DNA of 64,000 nt. Source: Notospermus geniculatus. Taxonomy: Eukaryota > Nemertea > Pilidiophora > Heteronemertea > Lineidae. Every line of letters begins with the position of its first letter. Position 1 is the first letter of the stretch. The notes beneath the pieces were generated by a model, which worked only from the letters and a program-made list of their open reading frames with translations, did not search any database and was not told where the DNA came from. Shown here in pieces: positions 31,797-44,800 of this stretch. A program made the translations under genes and the position numbers. The DNA is taken from the NCBI GenBank assembly GCA_002633025.1, contig NMRB01001181.1:37880-101879 (forward strand), in the 5' to 3' direction.

Positions 31797-32136
31797 CACT
31801 GTAAAAACCAATGGGCTCGAGAGACCCATGATTTTGTCCACTACCCGGACACGTGGGTTTGAGATGAGAATGGGTCCATGGTACCCATCACTTTGGCCCA
31901 TCTACTGTTGCTGCTCATGGGTGCCAACACCCCACGGTAGCATTCGTAGATGGGCCAAAGTGACCTACGAAACTCTCATTTTGGGTTACTGGAACCTATA
32001 GTCCTGTCCGTTTCAGGCTCGAAGAACAAATATTCTGGGCACCATGGACCCATTCTCCATTGAACACATTTCAAACCCATGTGTCCAGGTAGTGGACAAA
32101 ATCATGGGTCTCTCGAGCCCATTCGTTTTTACAGTG
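31797..32136. mobile_element. CACTG-ended foldback MITE
   Basis: The ends CACTGTAAAAACCAATGGGC and the inverse GCCCATTCGTTTTTACAGTG, with arms containing TCGAGAGACCCATGATTTTGTCC. CACTG termini suggest a CACTA (EnSpm)-related origin. It is part of a block absent from copy A. Confidence 0.7.
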
Positions 32137-32693
32137 TGGGCATTGCAAATCATTGGAAGTTTCTTCCTGCATTTTATTCGCTTAAGGGTAAAAAAATGTA
32201 ATGCCACCCGCTTAAGGGCCACCCCCATGTCATTTTCAACACTTCCTGTGAAAATGGTGCCATTTCGATCAGAAACCACGGAGAGGAGTTCGTGTTCGAA
32301 GTTAAAGCGCCACCGTCAATTATAATATAGATAGAAGATAGATGTATTCAAGAATCTCAGTGCCACTCTCGGTTAAATGGAGCATGCTACGGTATCCTAC
32401 ACACCAAGTACGTGATGGTCTCTCTATCTCCTAATCATGTAATGAAACGTTACGAAACGTCTTTCTGTAACCTTTGATAAAATGATGTATCCTGAGATGG
32501 GTGTTTATCTAGGTGTCAGAAAGACTGTTGAAGTATCGTAAAGCGTGATTTACGTTCTCTGAATAAAAAAAACAGTGAGTGCTACATTTTTTTCTTTTCC
32601 TTCAGTTCAAGGACATCATCGGTATACATGTTGCTGTAGATTTCTTTGATGTCCAGGTCCAGGTATGATTATCACGAGGGCGACTTGCGAGCC

Positions 32694-32834
32694 AGGGGCC
32701 ATATTCACGAAGACTTCGCAACTTTGGGTGCACGCAAGTCTATTGTTTGGCTGCACGTGTCCTATTGTTCACTGACTGCCTTACAGTCGACTTGCGTGCA
32801 CGCAAAGTTGAGAAGGTATCGGAATATGGCCCCA
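32694..32834. repeat. MITE, second copy of the 21822 family
   Basis: Ends AGGGGCCATATTCACGAAG ... TATGGCCCC. Not present at the matching copy A position (near 25590), so it inserted after the duplication. Confidence 0.8.
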
Positions 32835-32875
32835 GAACTATTGTCGTATATGTATAAAAATTCCGCAATACATTA

Positions 32876-33114
32876 TAAGGGCGGTTTACACTGGGTTGCA
32901 CCAAGTTGCAAGTTGCAGCAACTTGCAACTTGTTGCAAACTACCTGGGACGGTTTACACATAGAAAAATTGATGCAACATCCAGCGTGATCGAGTTGCAA
33001 CAAGTTGCATGCCCGTTTACACATGCAACTTTTATGAAACTTTTTGGTCTCATCGGGTTTATGCAACAAGTTGCATGAAGTTGCATATGAAAAGTTGCAT
33101 GTGTAAACGGGCCT
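32876..33114. mobile_element. TTGCA-rich MITE with TTA target duplication
   Basis: The ends AAGGGCGGTTTACAC / GTGTAAACGGGCCT. The interior is largely built of AAGTTGCAACTTGCAAC-type words. TTA flanks both sides, and copy A has a single TTA at about 25638. A TTA target is typical of PIF/Harbinger elements. Confidence 0.75.
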
Positions 33115-33289
33115 TTACTCGACGAATTGCTTTATTTTTTTGGAGATTGAAAATTAACCTGAATCAAGTCGCCGATTGATGCATTTATTTGGAAGCAACC
33201 ATTCGCCAAGAACACGGGAATGAACTACACGTAATTTCTCACATATCGGAGGGGAGACCTGAATCACATTAATTTTATGGATTGCAAAA

Positions 33290-36200
33290 ATGGTTGACGG
33301 AAAAAGAGTTCGTAACCGTTTGTCTCCGACCTGCAGCACTTGCTGCTGCACGGCATTTGTTCTGGCGCTGCTTTTCACAGTGCACGTCGGAAGCAAAGAC
33401 TCAAAAGCTTTCGACATCGTTCGTGTCCATCAGTACGTCTCCTTTCGTGAGAGTGACCACAGAAGATACTCGCATTTCTCGCGAAGCACAAACCATTGTG
33501 CTGTTTTCTGTATTTCTTCTGGAAAACGCTGTAGGATATTTACCGTTATATCACAATCGAAAGAGACAACTGGTACATCAACTTCTAAACGATGCATCCT
33601 ACTCCCACGCACAAATGTATGCAAAGGCAACAATCGGATTCCATTTGCACCGAGAAAATCAACGGCTGCCCATTATAAACCGACGCGATATTGGCGCCCA
33701 CGTAACTGCCCGCAAATTCACTACAACTTAATATGCTTTGGGAAAATAAGAAATGGCGTGTTTAAAATTCGTCCGAGACGCCTGCGGGGAAAGGTATTAT
33801 CGGTTTACTGTTATTTTGGACGCTATCCTTCTCGAAGTAAAGAGTATATTACACCACGATATCGCAAATCGAATGTCGTTAAGCATTCTAAGTATCACCG
33901 TAATGGCGGCATATGGCCCAAAGGAGGAACCACTTGGTACAGAAAAATTCGTCTACGACCTGAGGTAAGTGGCTGACATAGGCCTACATGTTGGCCCTTG
34001 GTGTACATTTAGGCCTACAGGGCATGTCTGTCGTACTTTTCTCTCCTTTTTGGAGTCACATGGTAGATGCCTATTGTCAAATATACGGTTGCTTACATAC
34101 GTTGATTCCAGTTGATTCGGCTCGCCTAGTACTCGCTGCCTACTTCAAGAATAATGGAGACAATAGAGATTTTTTTTCAGAAAATGGTATTGGAGACAAC
34201 TGACCTCAGATTTTCCAGAACCAGTCCTCCAAAAAAACGACGTGGTTGCACCCGACAGTTCCCCATCCTCGGAGCAATGATTGTCGCTAATTATCGACAC
34301 CCTTCGAGGTTCAGGATTGATCTACGTGGAACGAGGTTGGCTGTGAAGAAATCGGTAATCCATTCAACCAAGAATATACACTGTGGTCAACGTACACATT
34401 GACGACAGGAGTACACCAGATAGACGAACTTCCGATAGCAGACGCTAATTTTTCCAAGGTAGTTTCTGGTGTTACACGTTGCATGAATCGATCAATAGCT
34501 GTGGTTACACTACATAGAAATCCCCGGGCTTTTTGAGCTCGTGTCAAGCCCGGGCCTCAAAAACCCCGCCTGAGACCCGGCGAGCGTCTCCACTACTAAA
34601 ATCTAGCTGAACTTAATTGCTACGCCCGGCGATAGGGTCGCTGCTGGAGCGTACTCTTCACGAAGAGGAGGCGCTAAATTGGAGTGCTGGCTTTTTACCG
34701 CGACTTAGACTTAGACTTACTTTATTACGCTCTAACTACAAGAGTAGTACATAGAGGAAACAATATTATAATGCAAAGTCAACACGCGCTTGCCTACAAG
34801 ACACGCCGCCTGTCGCGGTGTTCAAGAACTAGAAAAAGCCAGGTGTGAAGGGAAAGAACGTCCCAGGAAAAACTGTCCGGGGAACAAAAGATCCTATTGT
34901 TACATTCTAATCTCTGACAATTGGTTTCTTTACCCATGCCGCTTATTCCGTCATTCGAACAATAGAAGTGGACACTTTTTACAGGGGGACAATTTTACTG
35001 CTACACCTGGTCTATTGCGTCTACACTATTTAAAAAACCCGCAGGAGACGCGGGTCTAAATTAGGCCCTCCAAAAACCCTTCGAAATCGGAGGGTTCAAA
35101 AAGCCCGGACGTTTCATCCCCGGGTCTATTAAGCCCATCTCACACTGCCACGATTCCGACCACGATGCATCTACGAATGCTGCAAAATGTTTTCGTAGAG
35201 GGATCGTGGCGGGCGGGCAGTGATCTGATTGGTCTCGGCTCAATGCGGCTTTTGTAATCACTTCAAGCAGGCGTCGTGCACCTTCGTGTTGACTTCCTGT
35301 ATGCTTCGCGCAGGCATCGTGTTCACATGNNNNNNNNNNNNNNNNNNNNNNNNNNNNNNNNNNNNNNNNNNNNNNNNNNNNNNNNNNNNNNNNNNNNNNN
35401 NNNNNNNNNNNNNNNNNNNNNNNNNNNNNNNNNNNNNNNNNNNNNNNNNNNNNNNNNNNNNNNNNNNNNNNNNNNNNNNNNNNNNNNNNNNNNNNNNNNN
35501 NNNNNNNNNNNNNNNNNNNNNNNNNNNNNNNNNNNNNNNNNNNNNNNNNNNNNNNNNNNNNNNNNNNNNNNNNNNNNNNNNNNNNNNNNNNNNNNNNNNN
35601 NNNNNNNNNNNNNNNNNNNNNNNNNNNNNNNNNNNNNNNNNNNNNNNNNNNNNNNNNNNNNNNNNNNNNNNNNNNNNNNNNNNNNNNNNNNNNNNNNNNN
35701 NNNNNNNNNNNNNNNNNNNNNNNNNNNNNNNNNNNNNNNNNNNNNNNNNNNNNNNNNNNNNNNNNNNNNNNNNNNNNNNNNNNNNNNNNNNNNNNNNNNN
35801 NNNNNNNNNNNNNNNNNNNNNNNNNNNNNNNNNNNNNNNNNNNNNNNNNNNNNNNNNNNNNNNNNNNNNNNNNNNNNNNNNNNNNNNNNNNNNNNNNNNN
35901 NNNNNNNNNNNNNNNNNNNNNNNNNNNNNNNNNNNNNNNNNNNNNNNNNNNNNNNNNNNNNNNNNNNNNNNNNNNNNNNNNNNNNNNNNNNNNNNNNNNN
36001 NNNNNNNNNNNNNNNNNNNNNNNNNNNNNNNNNNNNNNNNNNNNNNNNNNNNNNNNNNNNNNNNNNNNNNNNNNNNNNNNNNNNNNNNNNNNNNNNNNNN
36101 NNNCTAAAGCCTGGGTCACAAATGCCACCGGGCGCCGTACGATTTTCCCCACCCAGCGGCTTGCTGTGGATTTTTGAGACTGACCCTCAGATCGAAGCTG

Positions 36201-39013
36201 AATTATGCCGAAATCGCCTCAATGGATAAGCGGAAATTAAACTAGATCAAACTGGGCACCGTAGAAATTGGCCAAAATGTCTGTTTTTACTCGCCGTACG
36301 GTCGCCGTACGGGCCCCGGAGTGGATATGTGACGTAGGCTATAGGAACACCACGAAGCATTTCGTAGAGGCATCGTGGTCGGAATCGTGGCAGTGTGAGT
36401 TGGGCTTTAGACCCGCGCTTTTAACAGGTGTAGACACAGAAAAAGCCCGGGTGAGACGCGGGTTTTTATGTAGTGTAAACAGGGCTATTTTGACCATGGA
36501 GTCCCAAGGTTTAGAAGTCTGGTACGTACGTATGATTCATATTGTTGAGGGAAATAACCTGCACTGTGCAGATTTCGGCGAGAATTTTGACAAAAAATGT
36601 TCTGAATCTGCTATAGCCGTACACCCATTGACACCATGAAAAATACGCATATACGCCAATTTGGTGTACGCATAGACGTGATGAAGAAAACGAAAAAATT
36701 GGAAATAGCCTCCCGATGACTGAGGCACATAGGATTTTTCAGGGGCAATTGCCCTCTATATCTCTATATTTTCAATGATATTTTGAAACAGTGCATATTT
36801 TCATTTTTTCCTTGAAATTTGCTCTTGGACATATAGAAGAGATGTTGAAGGGCCAATCTGAGCTAGAACCCAAAATTATGCATCACTTCCTGTACAGAGT
36901 TAAAAAACCACTGTCCATTTATTTTTTGGCATGAGTGTACGCAACTGTGTGGGGAGTTAACGATTGCACTTTACATGTAGCTTGCTTCTTTTGTGATGTA
37001 CGGAACCTGCCGGGGATGCTGCTGCAGGGTGTTTACATAGCAATCGTTATTTCATTTTTCAATCTATATTTTACAGCAAGGGCATTGAGGTGGAAGTGCC
37101 GCCTTCGACCAGTCAGCCTACTTACAACAGAATCATTTATCTGCCACCATTGTGGGCAATCCCTCAAGCAGGGGCGGATCCAGAATCATGGGAAAGAGGG
37201 GGCACAGCCAGCGCACATCGTGGAAAACCTCGGTCAAATTTTAACATCTTTTCAAAATTTCAAAATTTTCCGGTCAATTTTAAAGATTTTCCACAAAATA
37301 GAGGGGGCACGAGCCGGCTTTGCCCCCCCCCCTTGGATCCGCGCCTGTCAAGACCGCTAAAACTTTGCAAAGATGATACCAAAATTATGCTGCACTGATA
37401 AAAAAAGTGTCCTGATTCGCAGCATAAGTAGCGTTCCTCAATCCGAATAGCATGATAAAATGTCTGATGTCAGACCTCCGCGAACTCTGTCGATAGTCCG
37501 TATTGACATCAGGTACATGTATACATAACCTTACATACAGAGTGAAAAAAACAGCATAGTACAGCATACTTGAAGAACAAGAAGAAAAAAATAGAGGTGG
37601 TCGTCAATGCCTTTGAGGCGTACACTTTCGTTGTGCATAGGAGTCGATGCCCGTCACCGATTATCGTCAATGGCCGTACACTTTCACTCGCACAATTTTC
37701 ATTTCTAAGTACAGTGGCCTGTGGTGATAATTTCGACATAAACGCACTTAATGCATGCAAGTATTGATACAAAAGATACAGCAAACCAACCGAGAGGTCG
37801 CAGGCTCGTTGATAGCACCTCCTTTGGATGCAGTTTTATGGCCTTTCGACGAATCATCGATTCAAAGTCGTTTTTAAGTGCATTACGTGTTCTTTTTGGT
37901 CAAAATACCCGAATGGCCGGTAAACCTACATGTACCTTCAGTCGTAAATCCTGTGCAAGTGGTTATATCGCTTTTATCAAAATACCATAAAAAACGAACA
38001 AAAATCTCCAAACACACGGAATGGTATCCAACCGGAAGTTCGTCTATGCTGGTGTACTCCTGTCGTCAATGGTGTACGTTGATCACAGTGGAATCGCGCC
38101 ACGATTGAAAATCATTAGGGAGTTTTCGCAAAGCCCCCGAAACGCCAACGCGAACGTCTTCATGTATCCTTTTGTTCGGTGCTCTCTTCCCGGCATCGAA
38201 CAATCGGTTTGGCGTTGGCGTTGGCGTTTCGGGGGCCTTGCGAAAACTCCCTATTGTCTTATGCCCCGCTTTCACTTAACGCTACGAATATCCCGAATCT
38301 GAAATTTGTCCTGTTCGTAGATAATTCTCAAACGTTTCTTGCAGTTCTGAAATGATTCTTAGTTGATTCATAAACATTCGTACAGTTCGCGTGAGTTCGT
38401 CGAGCCGCCACAAACGTTTTGGTTTGTCAAAAACTTTCGTGGGAGGGTTCACGAATTTCAAATTCGAAGACGTATCGTAAAGCTCCGTATCGTCGGTCCG
38501 TATCACGTATGACGTGTCGAGCTAATGCATTTTCTATTAGAGTCATATGTCATACGTGATACGGACCGACGATACGGAGCTTTGCCGGATGTCCCGCTTT
38601 CACTTACGCTACGATTTGATTTACTGTGGACATAAATTCGTGATTTAATGTGGACATAAAATTGAAATTAATGTGGACATTAAATATGAATTGTGTCCAC
38701 CCGCCTGCGATAACGTATGTGGTGCATGCACACTGCATTTGACATGTTGTACATGTTGGTGATCGTTCGCAAGAGATCTACATGTATTGGGAACCTTGTG
38801 AGGTAGGCAGTGCATCGGGATCGTATTTTATTTTTATTGCAGGTTCGTTGGAAAAAGCGCTGTAAAGGGTCAAGTTTGGAAATGGCGAAATTTAGATTGA
38901 AGAGGAGGCTTCATAATAAAATCATCACAGCAACATTAACTGGCTATAACTGCTGGGTTTGTGCTTCGTCATACTGCGCCCACATTATACCAGTGATATT
39001 TGCTCGAAAATAA
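33290..39013 (+). CDS. Secreted PAN/apple-like + GON-domain protein, copy B
   Basis: Exons 33290-33964, 34181-34354 and 38843-39013, phase 0 throughout, give 339 residues and TAA. It is a paralogue of 25786-27987 with the same start, intron positions and domain order. The signal segment is CCCTAFVLALLFTVHV, the PAN-like Cys are HCAVFC...KRC...KRCILL, and the GON motifs are GVFKIRP, LSVYCYFG, KEYITP, GGTTWYRKIRLRPE, FRIDLRGTRL and CWVCASSYC. It ends in ARK, two residues earlier than copy A. Many amino-acid changes are scattered, but every motif Cys and the frame are intact, so both copies look functional. The last intron is 4.5 kb because of inserted repeats and a 774-base gap; the last exon is identified by its close match to copy A, including flanking DNA. 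Confidence 0.8.
34495..36480. repeat. Composite foldback with internal gap (GON copy B intron 2)
   Basis: GTTTTTGAGG/AAGCCCGGG words near 34510-34570, AAAAACCCGCAGGAGACGCGGG near 35035 and AAAGCCCGGGTGAGACGCGGG near 36440 mirror one another. An inner pair (TCACACTGCCACGATTCCGACCACGATGC near 35140 and its complement near 36375) flanks the gap. Element R1 occupies 36104-36345. Confidence 0.6.
35330..36103. other. Assembly gap (774 N)
   Basis: Run of N inside the composite repeat; no coding loss is expected because both flanking exons are accounted for. Confidence 0.95.
37169..37349. repeat. MITE with GGGGCGGATCCAG ends
   Basis: The ends CAGGGGCGGATCCAGAAT and CTTGGATCCGCGCCTG are inverted; GAGGGGGCAC is near both ends. 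A related element is at 51442-51599 and a diverged one at about 41184-41447 (GGTCGGATCCGGGG ... CTGGATCCGACC). Confidence 0.75.
38115..38260. repeat. MITE, GGGAGTTTTCGCAAAGCC family
   Basis: Full inverted structure AGGGAGTTTTCGCAAAGCCC ... GGGGGCCTTGCGAAAACTCCCT; sister of 11638-11770. Confidence 0.8.
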
Positions 39014-39089
39014 CACTGACAGATCGACCAGATTTTTCACTGAAAGGAAGTAAGAAGGAAGTAAGAAAGGAAGTAAGAAGGGAGTAAGA

Positions 39090-39095
39090 AATAAA
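39090..39095 (+). terminator. Poly(A) signal of GON gene copy B
   Basis: AATAAA follows short GGAAGTAAGAA tandem words 77 bases after the stop; it corresponds to 28028 in copy A. Confidence 0.5.
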
Positions 39096-39408
39096 AGTAC
39101 CCTCTTTAAAAAAATCTTGTCACCGCAACTTGTCTGCTAATATTGACGAGATGCTTTAGTCAGTCTGACGAGTTGTCATTCATGACACGATTTACATGTA
39201 CTTGTCATGGCGAGTCGCACATCTCTGTGACGAGTTCAATTTGTCCAGTTGACAAGATATCTCGTAATAGCGATAAGTTGCAGGTGGCAGGACATTCATC
39301 GCTCAATTTCAAACTCTAAAGCCACTCTCACACGTGCGACATTTGGCCTGCGTTTAATTGCGATAGACAATCGCAGGTGTACTGTCGAAACGCACATTTT
39401 ACATGTAA

Positions 39409-39668
39409 AGTGCTTTTCAGAATGTCCAGTCATTTTTGCACTCATTTGACCTTGCAATGGAACCTAACCACAGACCACAAATGGGCCAGTTAAGTGTGCG
39501 TGATTGCATGATTATCTTGAATCATCGTATAGACCTGAACAGGTCCTATTAGAAGTCGGTCAGCCGTTTATTGGCCTGCACACGTAACTGGTCAATTTGT
39601 GGTTTGTGGTTAGGTTCCATTGCAAGGTCAAATGAGTGCAAAAATGACTGGACATTCTGAAAAGCACT
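39409..39668. repeat. Foldback element AGTGCTTTTCAGAATGTCC
   Basis: Near-perfect arms of about 80 bp (AGTGCTTTTCAGAATGTCCAGTC ... CTGGACATTCTGAAAAGCACT). It is directly followed by a small CATTCCCGTTCCCATA hairpin (about 39676-39742). Confidence 0.8.
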
Positions 39669-40312
39669 ATAAGATTCATTCCCGTTCCCATACATTGAGG
39701 GTTCACACAATTATAACACACAATATGGGAACGGGATTGAATGTTACATCCGCTGCAGAATAGTATGCACGGCATAAAGGCGTACATGGCCGAGGTCTGA
39801 TCAAACATGTCAAAACAAAGGGGTCATGAATTTTATATTCTTGTACATTTTTATTATTTTTTATAGCCGCCTGTTTCATGTTTTGACAAATCTAATAAAA
39901 ATAGGCCGGTGCTATCTGCACAGCATGCTGTGTTACTAGGGAGTGAATTTTTATTTACACAGCAAGTACCTATTTAATATTCATCAGCTTCATTAATTTC
40001 TGCCCCGCCCACATTTTGCTGTGTATATTAAGAAAAGATGATATTTCCACAGCGAAATTTTTGAATTCGGNGGGGACACTGGGACCTTCTACGGGCTTTC
40101 TACGGCCTACCGGTCAGATGAAAACGCCGGGAGAATTGGGAGCAGCCAGCTAATCAATGCGGCGCCCTTCGGCTGGTGAAAAATGTCCGGTGCCCGTGGC
40201 AACCGTGAGGGAACCGGCCGGGCACCGTACGAAATTGGCTGAAATTGGCCAAAATGTCTGTTTTTACTCGCCGTACGGGCCCCGGAGTGGATATGTGACC
40301 TAGGCATTAGAA

Positions 40313-40443
40313 AAGTGTTCTTAACTCACTGATAGCTCTACAGGCGCCTGTGATATAGCGTAGTGTCACCGTGTATTAACAGACGGCGCTACAACTCAGA
40401 CAACTTGTGCCCGCCGGGCAATATTTTTCGCATGTCTCCCTTT
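40313..40443. repeat. Interspersed element R2, half copy
   Basis: GTGTTCTTAACTCACTGATAGC through CGCATGTCTCCCTTTAA is shared almost base for base with 52638-52774 and 62450-62565, and inverted at 52387-52537. Confidence 0.8.
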
Positions 40444-40699
40444 AAGACCACGATTCCAATCGCGGCGTGATTCGTAGTGGGAACGTAGCATTAGCGTTAC
40501 ATGTATCAATGTATCGTGATCGACATACAGTGTACAATACAGGGTGCAAAGAGAAGTAAAATGAATATTTCTACGACGGTGTATAATGAAAGCCGCTCCT
40601 ACATGTACATGTAAGTCATTTTAGAACAAGAAACAGTACTGAAAACCATGAACTTGGCCATATCTTGTGACAAGCGCCCGGCCCCGCGTCGGGTGCGAT

Positions 40700-41000
40700 C
40701 CGCTAAGCCCGGTGGTCGAGTGGTTAGCGCGCTTGACTACCAAACTGTACAATGGGTCGGCGCGGGTTCGACTCCGGGCGAAGGCATGTACAAAAAAAAG
40801 TTGTGAAACATTAATGCAGGGTCCGTCGGATGGGACCGAAAGCCGTGGTCCCTTGTACCTGAGTGTCTATGCCAGGGCAAGTAAAAGACCCCGCACAGGT
40901 GGACAGTAGCCTGTCGTGGACTCCATATCTCCGGCAAGAATCCAACAGGGTTACGACGCCGGTAATGATATACATATAGATGATATAGATATAGATATAA
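40700..41000 (+). mobile_element. tRNA-derived SINE
   Basis: The 5' 80 bases have pol III promoter boxes: TGGTCGAGTGGTTAGCGCG (A box) and GGGTTCGACTCC (B box). A body follows with GTACCTGAGTGTCTATGCCAG and AGTAAAAGACCCC, and then a microsatellite tail of ATATAGAT units. The degenerate stem pairing and the non-tRNA body show it is a SINE, not a tRNA gene. Confidence 0.75.
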
Positions 41001-41822
41001 CTTACCACTTGTATCACGTCCGTCCGGCGGGTACTTGCAAACTGAAATGATCACGAATTGATAACAGACTGTTGATAACAAGTAGGTCTGCATGTTGCTC
41101 CATACAAAACGTGAGGGTGTAAAACCTTGTCAGATGACGTGAATGAATGAATGAGCTTGACTAACAAATCTTTATGATTCAGGGTCGGATCCGGGGCGTG
41201 GGGGCGTATGCCCCCTATTTTTGGCAGAGCAATGATTTTTTTAAGCAAGAAAAATTTAATCACATAAAAATTTGAGTATTTTGCTCTCAGATGACAAGAA
41301 AATGCATCTAAAAGCACTTTAAAAGTTGTCATTTTTTTCCGGGGGAGGGCCCCAGACCCCCCGTTTAGGCTTCGCACTTTCAGTCCTCACCACCTCCGTC
41401 GAGCTACGCCCCCCCCCCGCTTTCTGTCAACCCTGGATCCGACCCTGTGATTGAATGGTTCAGTTTTGCTACAAGGGTAAAGTCAGATTCTTATACTTAC
41501 TCTTATGGCCTTATACTTTAATACTCTGTAGTCTTAAGGTCAATTCATACTTTGCGTTTTGCGCTTTGCGCCTGTCCGTTTCCTATGCGAGTGCGTGGTA
41601 GAAAAAGTAATTTTTATACTATTGGTACCATAGGGAACATAGGGAACGCACAAGCGCAAAGCGCAAAACGGAGTATGAATCTACCATATACATGTACTTA
41701 CTCTTATTTTGCTTCGTTGTGACGTAATCGGCCGCTCTAGGGGTTACAGCAAGATTCTCGAGAATACTATCGATCTTGTCTTCAAAATTGGTCAAGATTC
41801 GAACTTGGCAAAAAAAGTTGAC

Positions 41823-44800
41823 CTTAAGCCCTCTCGAGCATGTTCCGTCTGGTTCAACGTTTTGGCACTGAATGGCAACGAGATACTTGGCATTACCACT
41901 ATGACCAAGAGAACCTTTCGCGATGATGTTGAACTTGCTGTCTGAAACGGAAACATCAGTGACTTGATTGGATTTTTCGAAACCAGTCCACCTTCACTGA
42001 AAGCCTTTTTGCATAGGCAAGCTGCCTAATATACGGCAATGGGTCATAATGATATATTTATGGTCATATGAATAAATACTAGTAAATGCTTTTACTTGGA
42101 TTTTGTAATACAAGTGCACTACACTATGCTGTACAAATCTGAAGTAAAAGCATCAGCTAGCTCTTATTCATATCACTCACTACATGTATCTCATCTCTAG
42201 AATGTTTCAAGTTATACGCACAATATTCCTTAGGTAATGCATATAATGCAAAGATTGGACAAATGCCCAATAGGCATTGCCTAAGGCTTCCTTTACATAG
42301 AAGTATACGGTATACGAAAACGCCGGTGAACAATGGCTTCCCGAGGATTCACGACCGTGAAGCCATTGTTCACCGGCGTTTTCGTATACCGTATACTTCT
42401 ATGTAAGGGAAGCCTTAGGAACATTAGGCAAAATGCCTAACATGATAGACATTCTGGGATGAGATAATGCCTCCCCTATATTTACATGTACATGTAGGCA
42501 GCTTGTCTATGCAAAGCTTTCGATCAGTGCTGGTCATCTTCAGGTAGGCCTACAGTTGTTGTTGTTGTTCGCTGCCCTGTTGATCGAAGTGAAGTACATG
42601 TACAATGTAGTCGCTCAATTCTCATTTTAATCGTTCCCATTCTGAATCAGTGCACATACACTGTTAAATTTACAGCAGAATTTTCACTGCATGGTTGCTG
42701 TAAAATTCATTTTACTGCAAACTGCTGTTTTTTTTCTGGAATTTGACAGCAAGATTACAGTTTCTCAGTTTTAAAGATTTTTTGCAGAATTTATACCATT
42801 TTGCTGTCAAAATACAGCAAACGGGTGCTGTCAAAATACAGAAAAGTGCTGTGTTACTCAGCTGCCAGCATTTGCTGTAAAAATTTTCAACAGCAAAATT
42901 TTTACAGGTGGTCGTCAATAGACACCTGACCACTGGACTCTTTCAATTGCCAGTTATGGACTTCAATAGTCCCACATTGTTAGGTCTTACGAGTACTGCC
43001 ATACAGAAATAAGTGGGCGTAATCACAGGACATGATGAATATGAATTGACTGGTTGGGGTGGAGCACTCTGGTCTTAAATTTCCGGATAGAGAGTACTCT
43101 AGATTCGTTCTTCTAAGGTTACTTTACTGAACACCCATATGACCGCCTACACTATTGAAAATGCATGGCAAAATAAAGAGCTGTAACGCAAGACTCACTC
43201 ATTGGTCAGTTATGTTGAATAGAATCAATACATTGTTTGTATGAACTGTGGGCTAGGCCTAAACAAACCTACAGCATGAATATCAGAAGTAATCTTAGAA
43301 GAACGAATCTAGAGTATATAAGCTACAGGCAGATGAACAGTGTCAGGCATGTCAGGGGTATTTGATTGGTACCATAGAGCCTATGATCAGGTGTGTCGGC
43401 ATATTTCGTGCTAATGCGGTAGATCATCTTGGCCGGTTTCTCTCCCTCTCTCACGATGAGTTTCATGTCGCCTTTCCCGGAAAGATAGACACATTTGTCA
43501 GGCTCACTCCTAAAATTGGACAAACGAAAAAACAAAAACCAACATCGGCACACCCAAACGCATGCGACATGAAACCTGTTTCACTTGTATACTCTAAACT
43601 GCCACTTACCTGTCCCATTCCTGAACTAGGGAAAAATGACTAAATCCTAAGTTGAAGATAATGGGGTGGGGGAATGGTCAGAAACAGTATGTCCTGTCCA
43701 CTTACTTGTCCGACTCCCAAGCATTGCCAAGCCTGGCAAAGAATGATAGCGTAATGCGATGTCGTCAACTTAGGATTTGGTCATTTTGTCCGAGTTCAGG
43801 AATGGGACAGGTACATGTAAATGGGAGTTAAGGGTACGTCCGCACAGTAGGGCCATTGTTGGGTTTGCCATTTAGTGCATAAGAATTACCAAAAAATTCA
43901 TACACGAACGACATGAATTTTTGGAACATTATTCCGGACAGGCAAAAGATCGGCGGATTTGGCCAAAGAGCCTTTTCGCGCTGAGAGCCGAACGAAGGTG
44001 TACAATACTAGCGAAAGCACCAATACGATAATACTACTCTTCATTCCGCTTCTACTTGGCGCGTGGTTTATACGGCCGATATCTCCGAAACGCCTGTGCG
44101 TCAAATTTGACACATCATTCTGCTACATGTATCATCATTTTTCGCGAAAGGGGGCCGAAATAACGGATCCCATTTTCAAAACTGATTTCTTTGCGCCACG
44201 ATGTTCAGTGCAGTTTACACACGCGCGATGCATAGTGTCATTTCAAAATGGCCGCCACTGTGATTGTTGACAGAACCTCATTTCAGGCTTTTAGGGAAAA
44301 TGACAGCGATGATGCCTGTAGCGGCAAGGAAGACAAATCGATTGACGTGTGGTTTGTCAAATTTGACCCAGCTGTTGCGTAGGTATCGGCGATAAACCGG
44401 GCGCCAAGTGGATGTGGAATGAAGAGACTATAGGCCTTCTCTCAACGATGCAGCAAACGGAGTTGTCGTCTGGGATTCAGACGCTTTCACTTACGGCTTC
44501 GTTCCAACCAGGACGACTGATGCTTCTTGAGTCGATGTAGTGTTGATGAAGAAGAACATGTTGTCCAACGCGTTTGGTTCGCTCTCATTCGCCCACCATT
44601 TCAACTCATACCACTGGTGTTGGCTAGAAAACTGAAAAGCGTCATGGGAACGTCAATTGGTGGGTGGTGGTCTTCAATCTACATGTAGGGCTACAGAATC
44701 GAGTTGGAGGACGAATGGTCATATACCGGCGAGATTACCGCTGGCGAATCTTGCCTAAAGGACCGTTTTGACGGGCGTTTTTTTATCGCTCAGTAAAAAC

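Larger units (their letters stand above)
29550..39100 (+). repeat. Tandem segmental duplication, copy B
   Basis: This is the counterpart of 22965-28033, enlarged by insertions. Unique inserts include 29630-29870, about 31516-32344, 32694-32834 and 32876-33114, plus the large repeat block and gap in the last GON intron. Copy-A-specific elements are missing. Confidence 0.85.

Noticed and set aside
35061-36229. Long frames of 292-363 codons
   Set aside because: They are artefacts of reading through the N gap.
40703-40785. Functional tRNA gene
   Set aside because: A and B boxes are present, but the stems are degenerate and a SINE body and tail follow.
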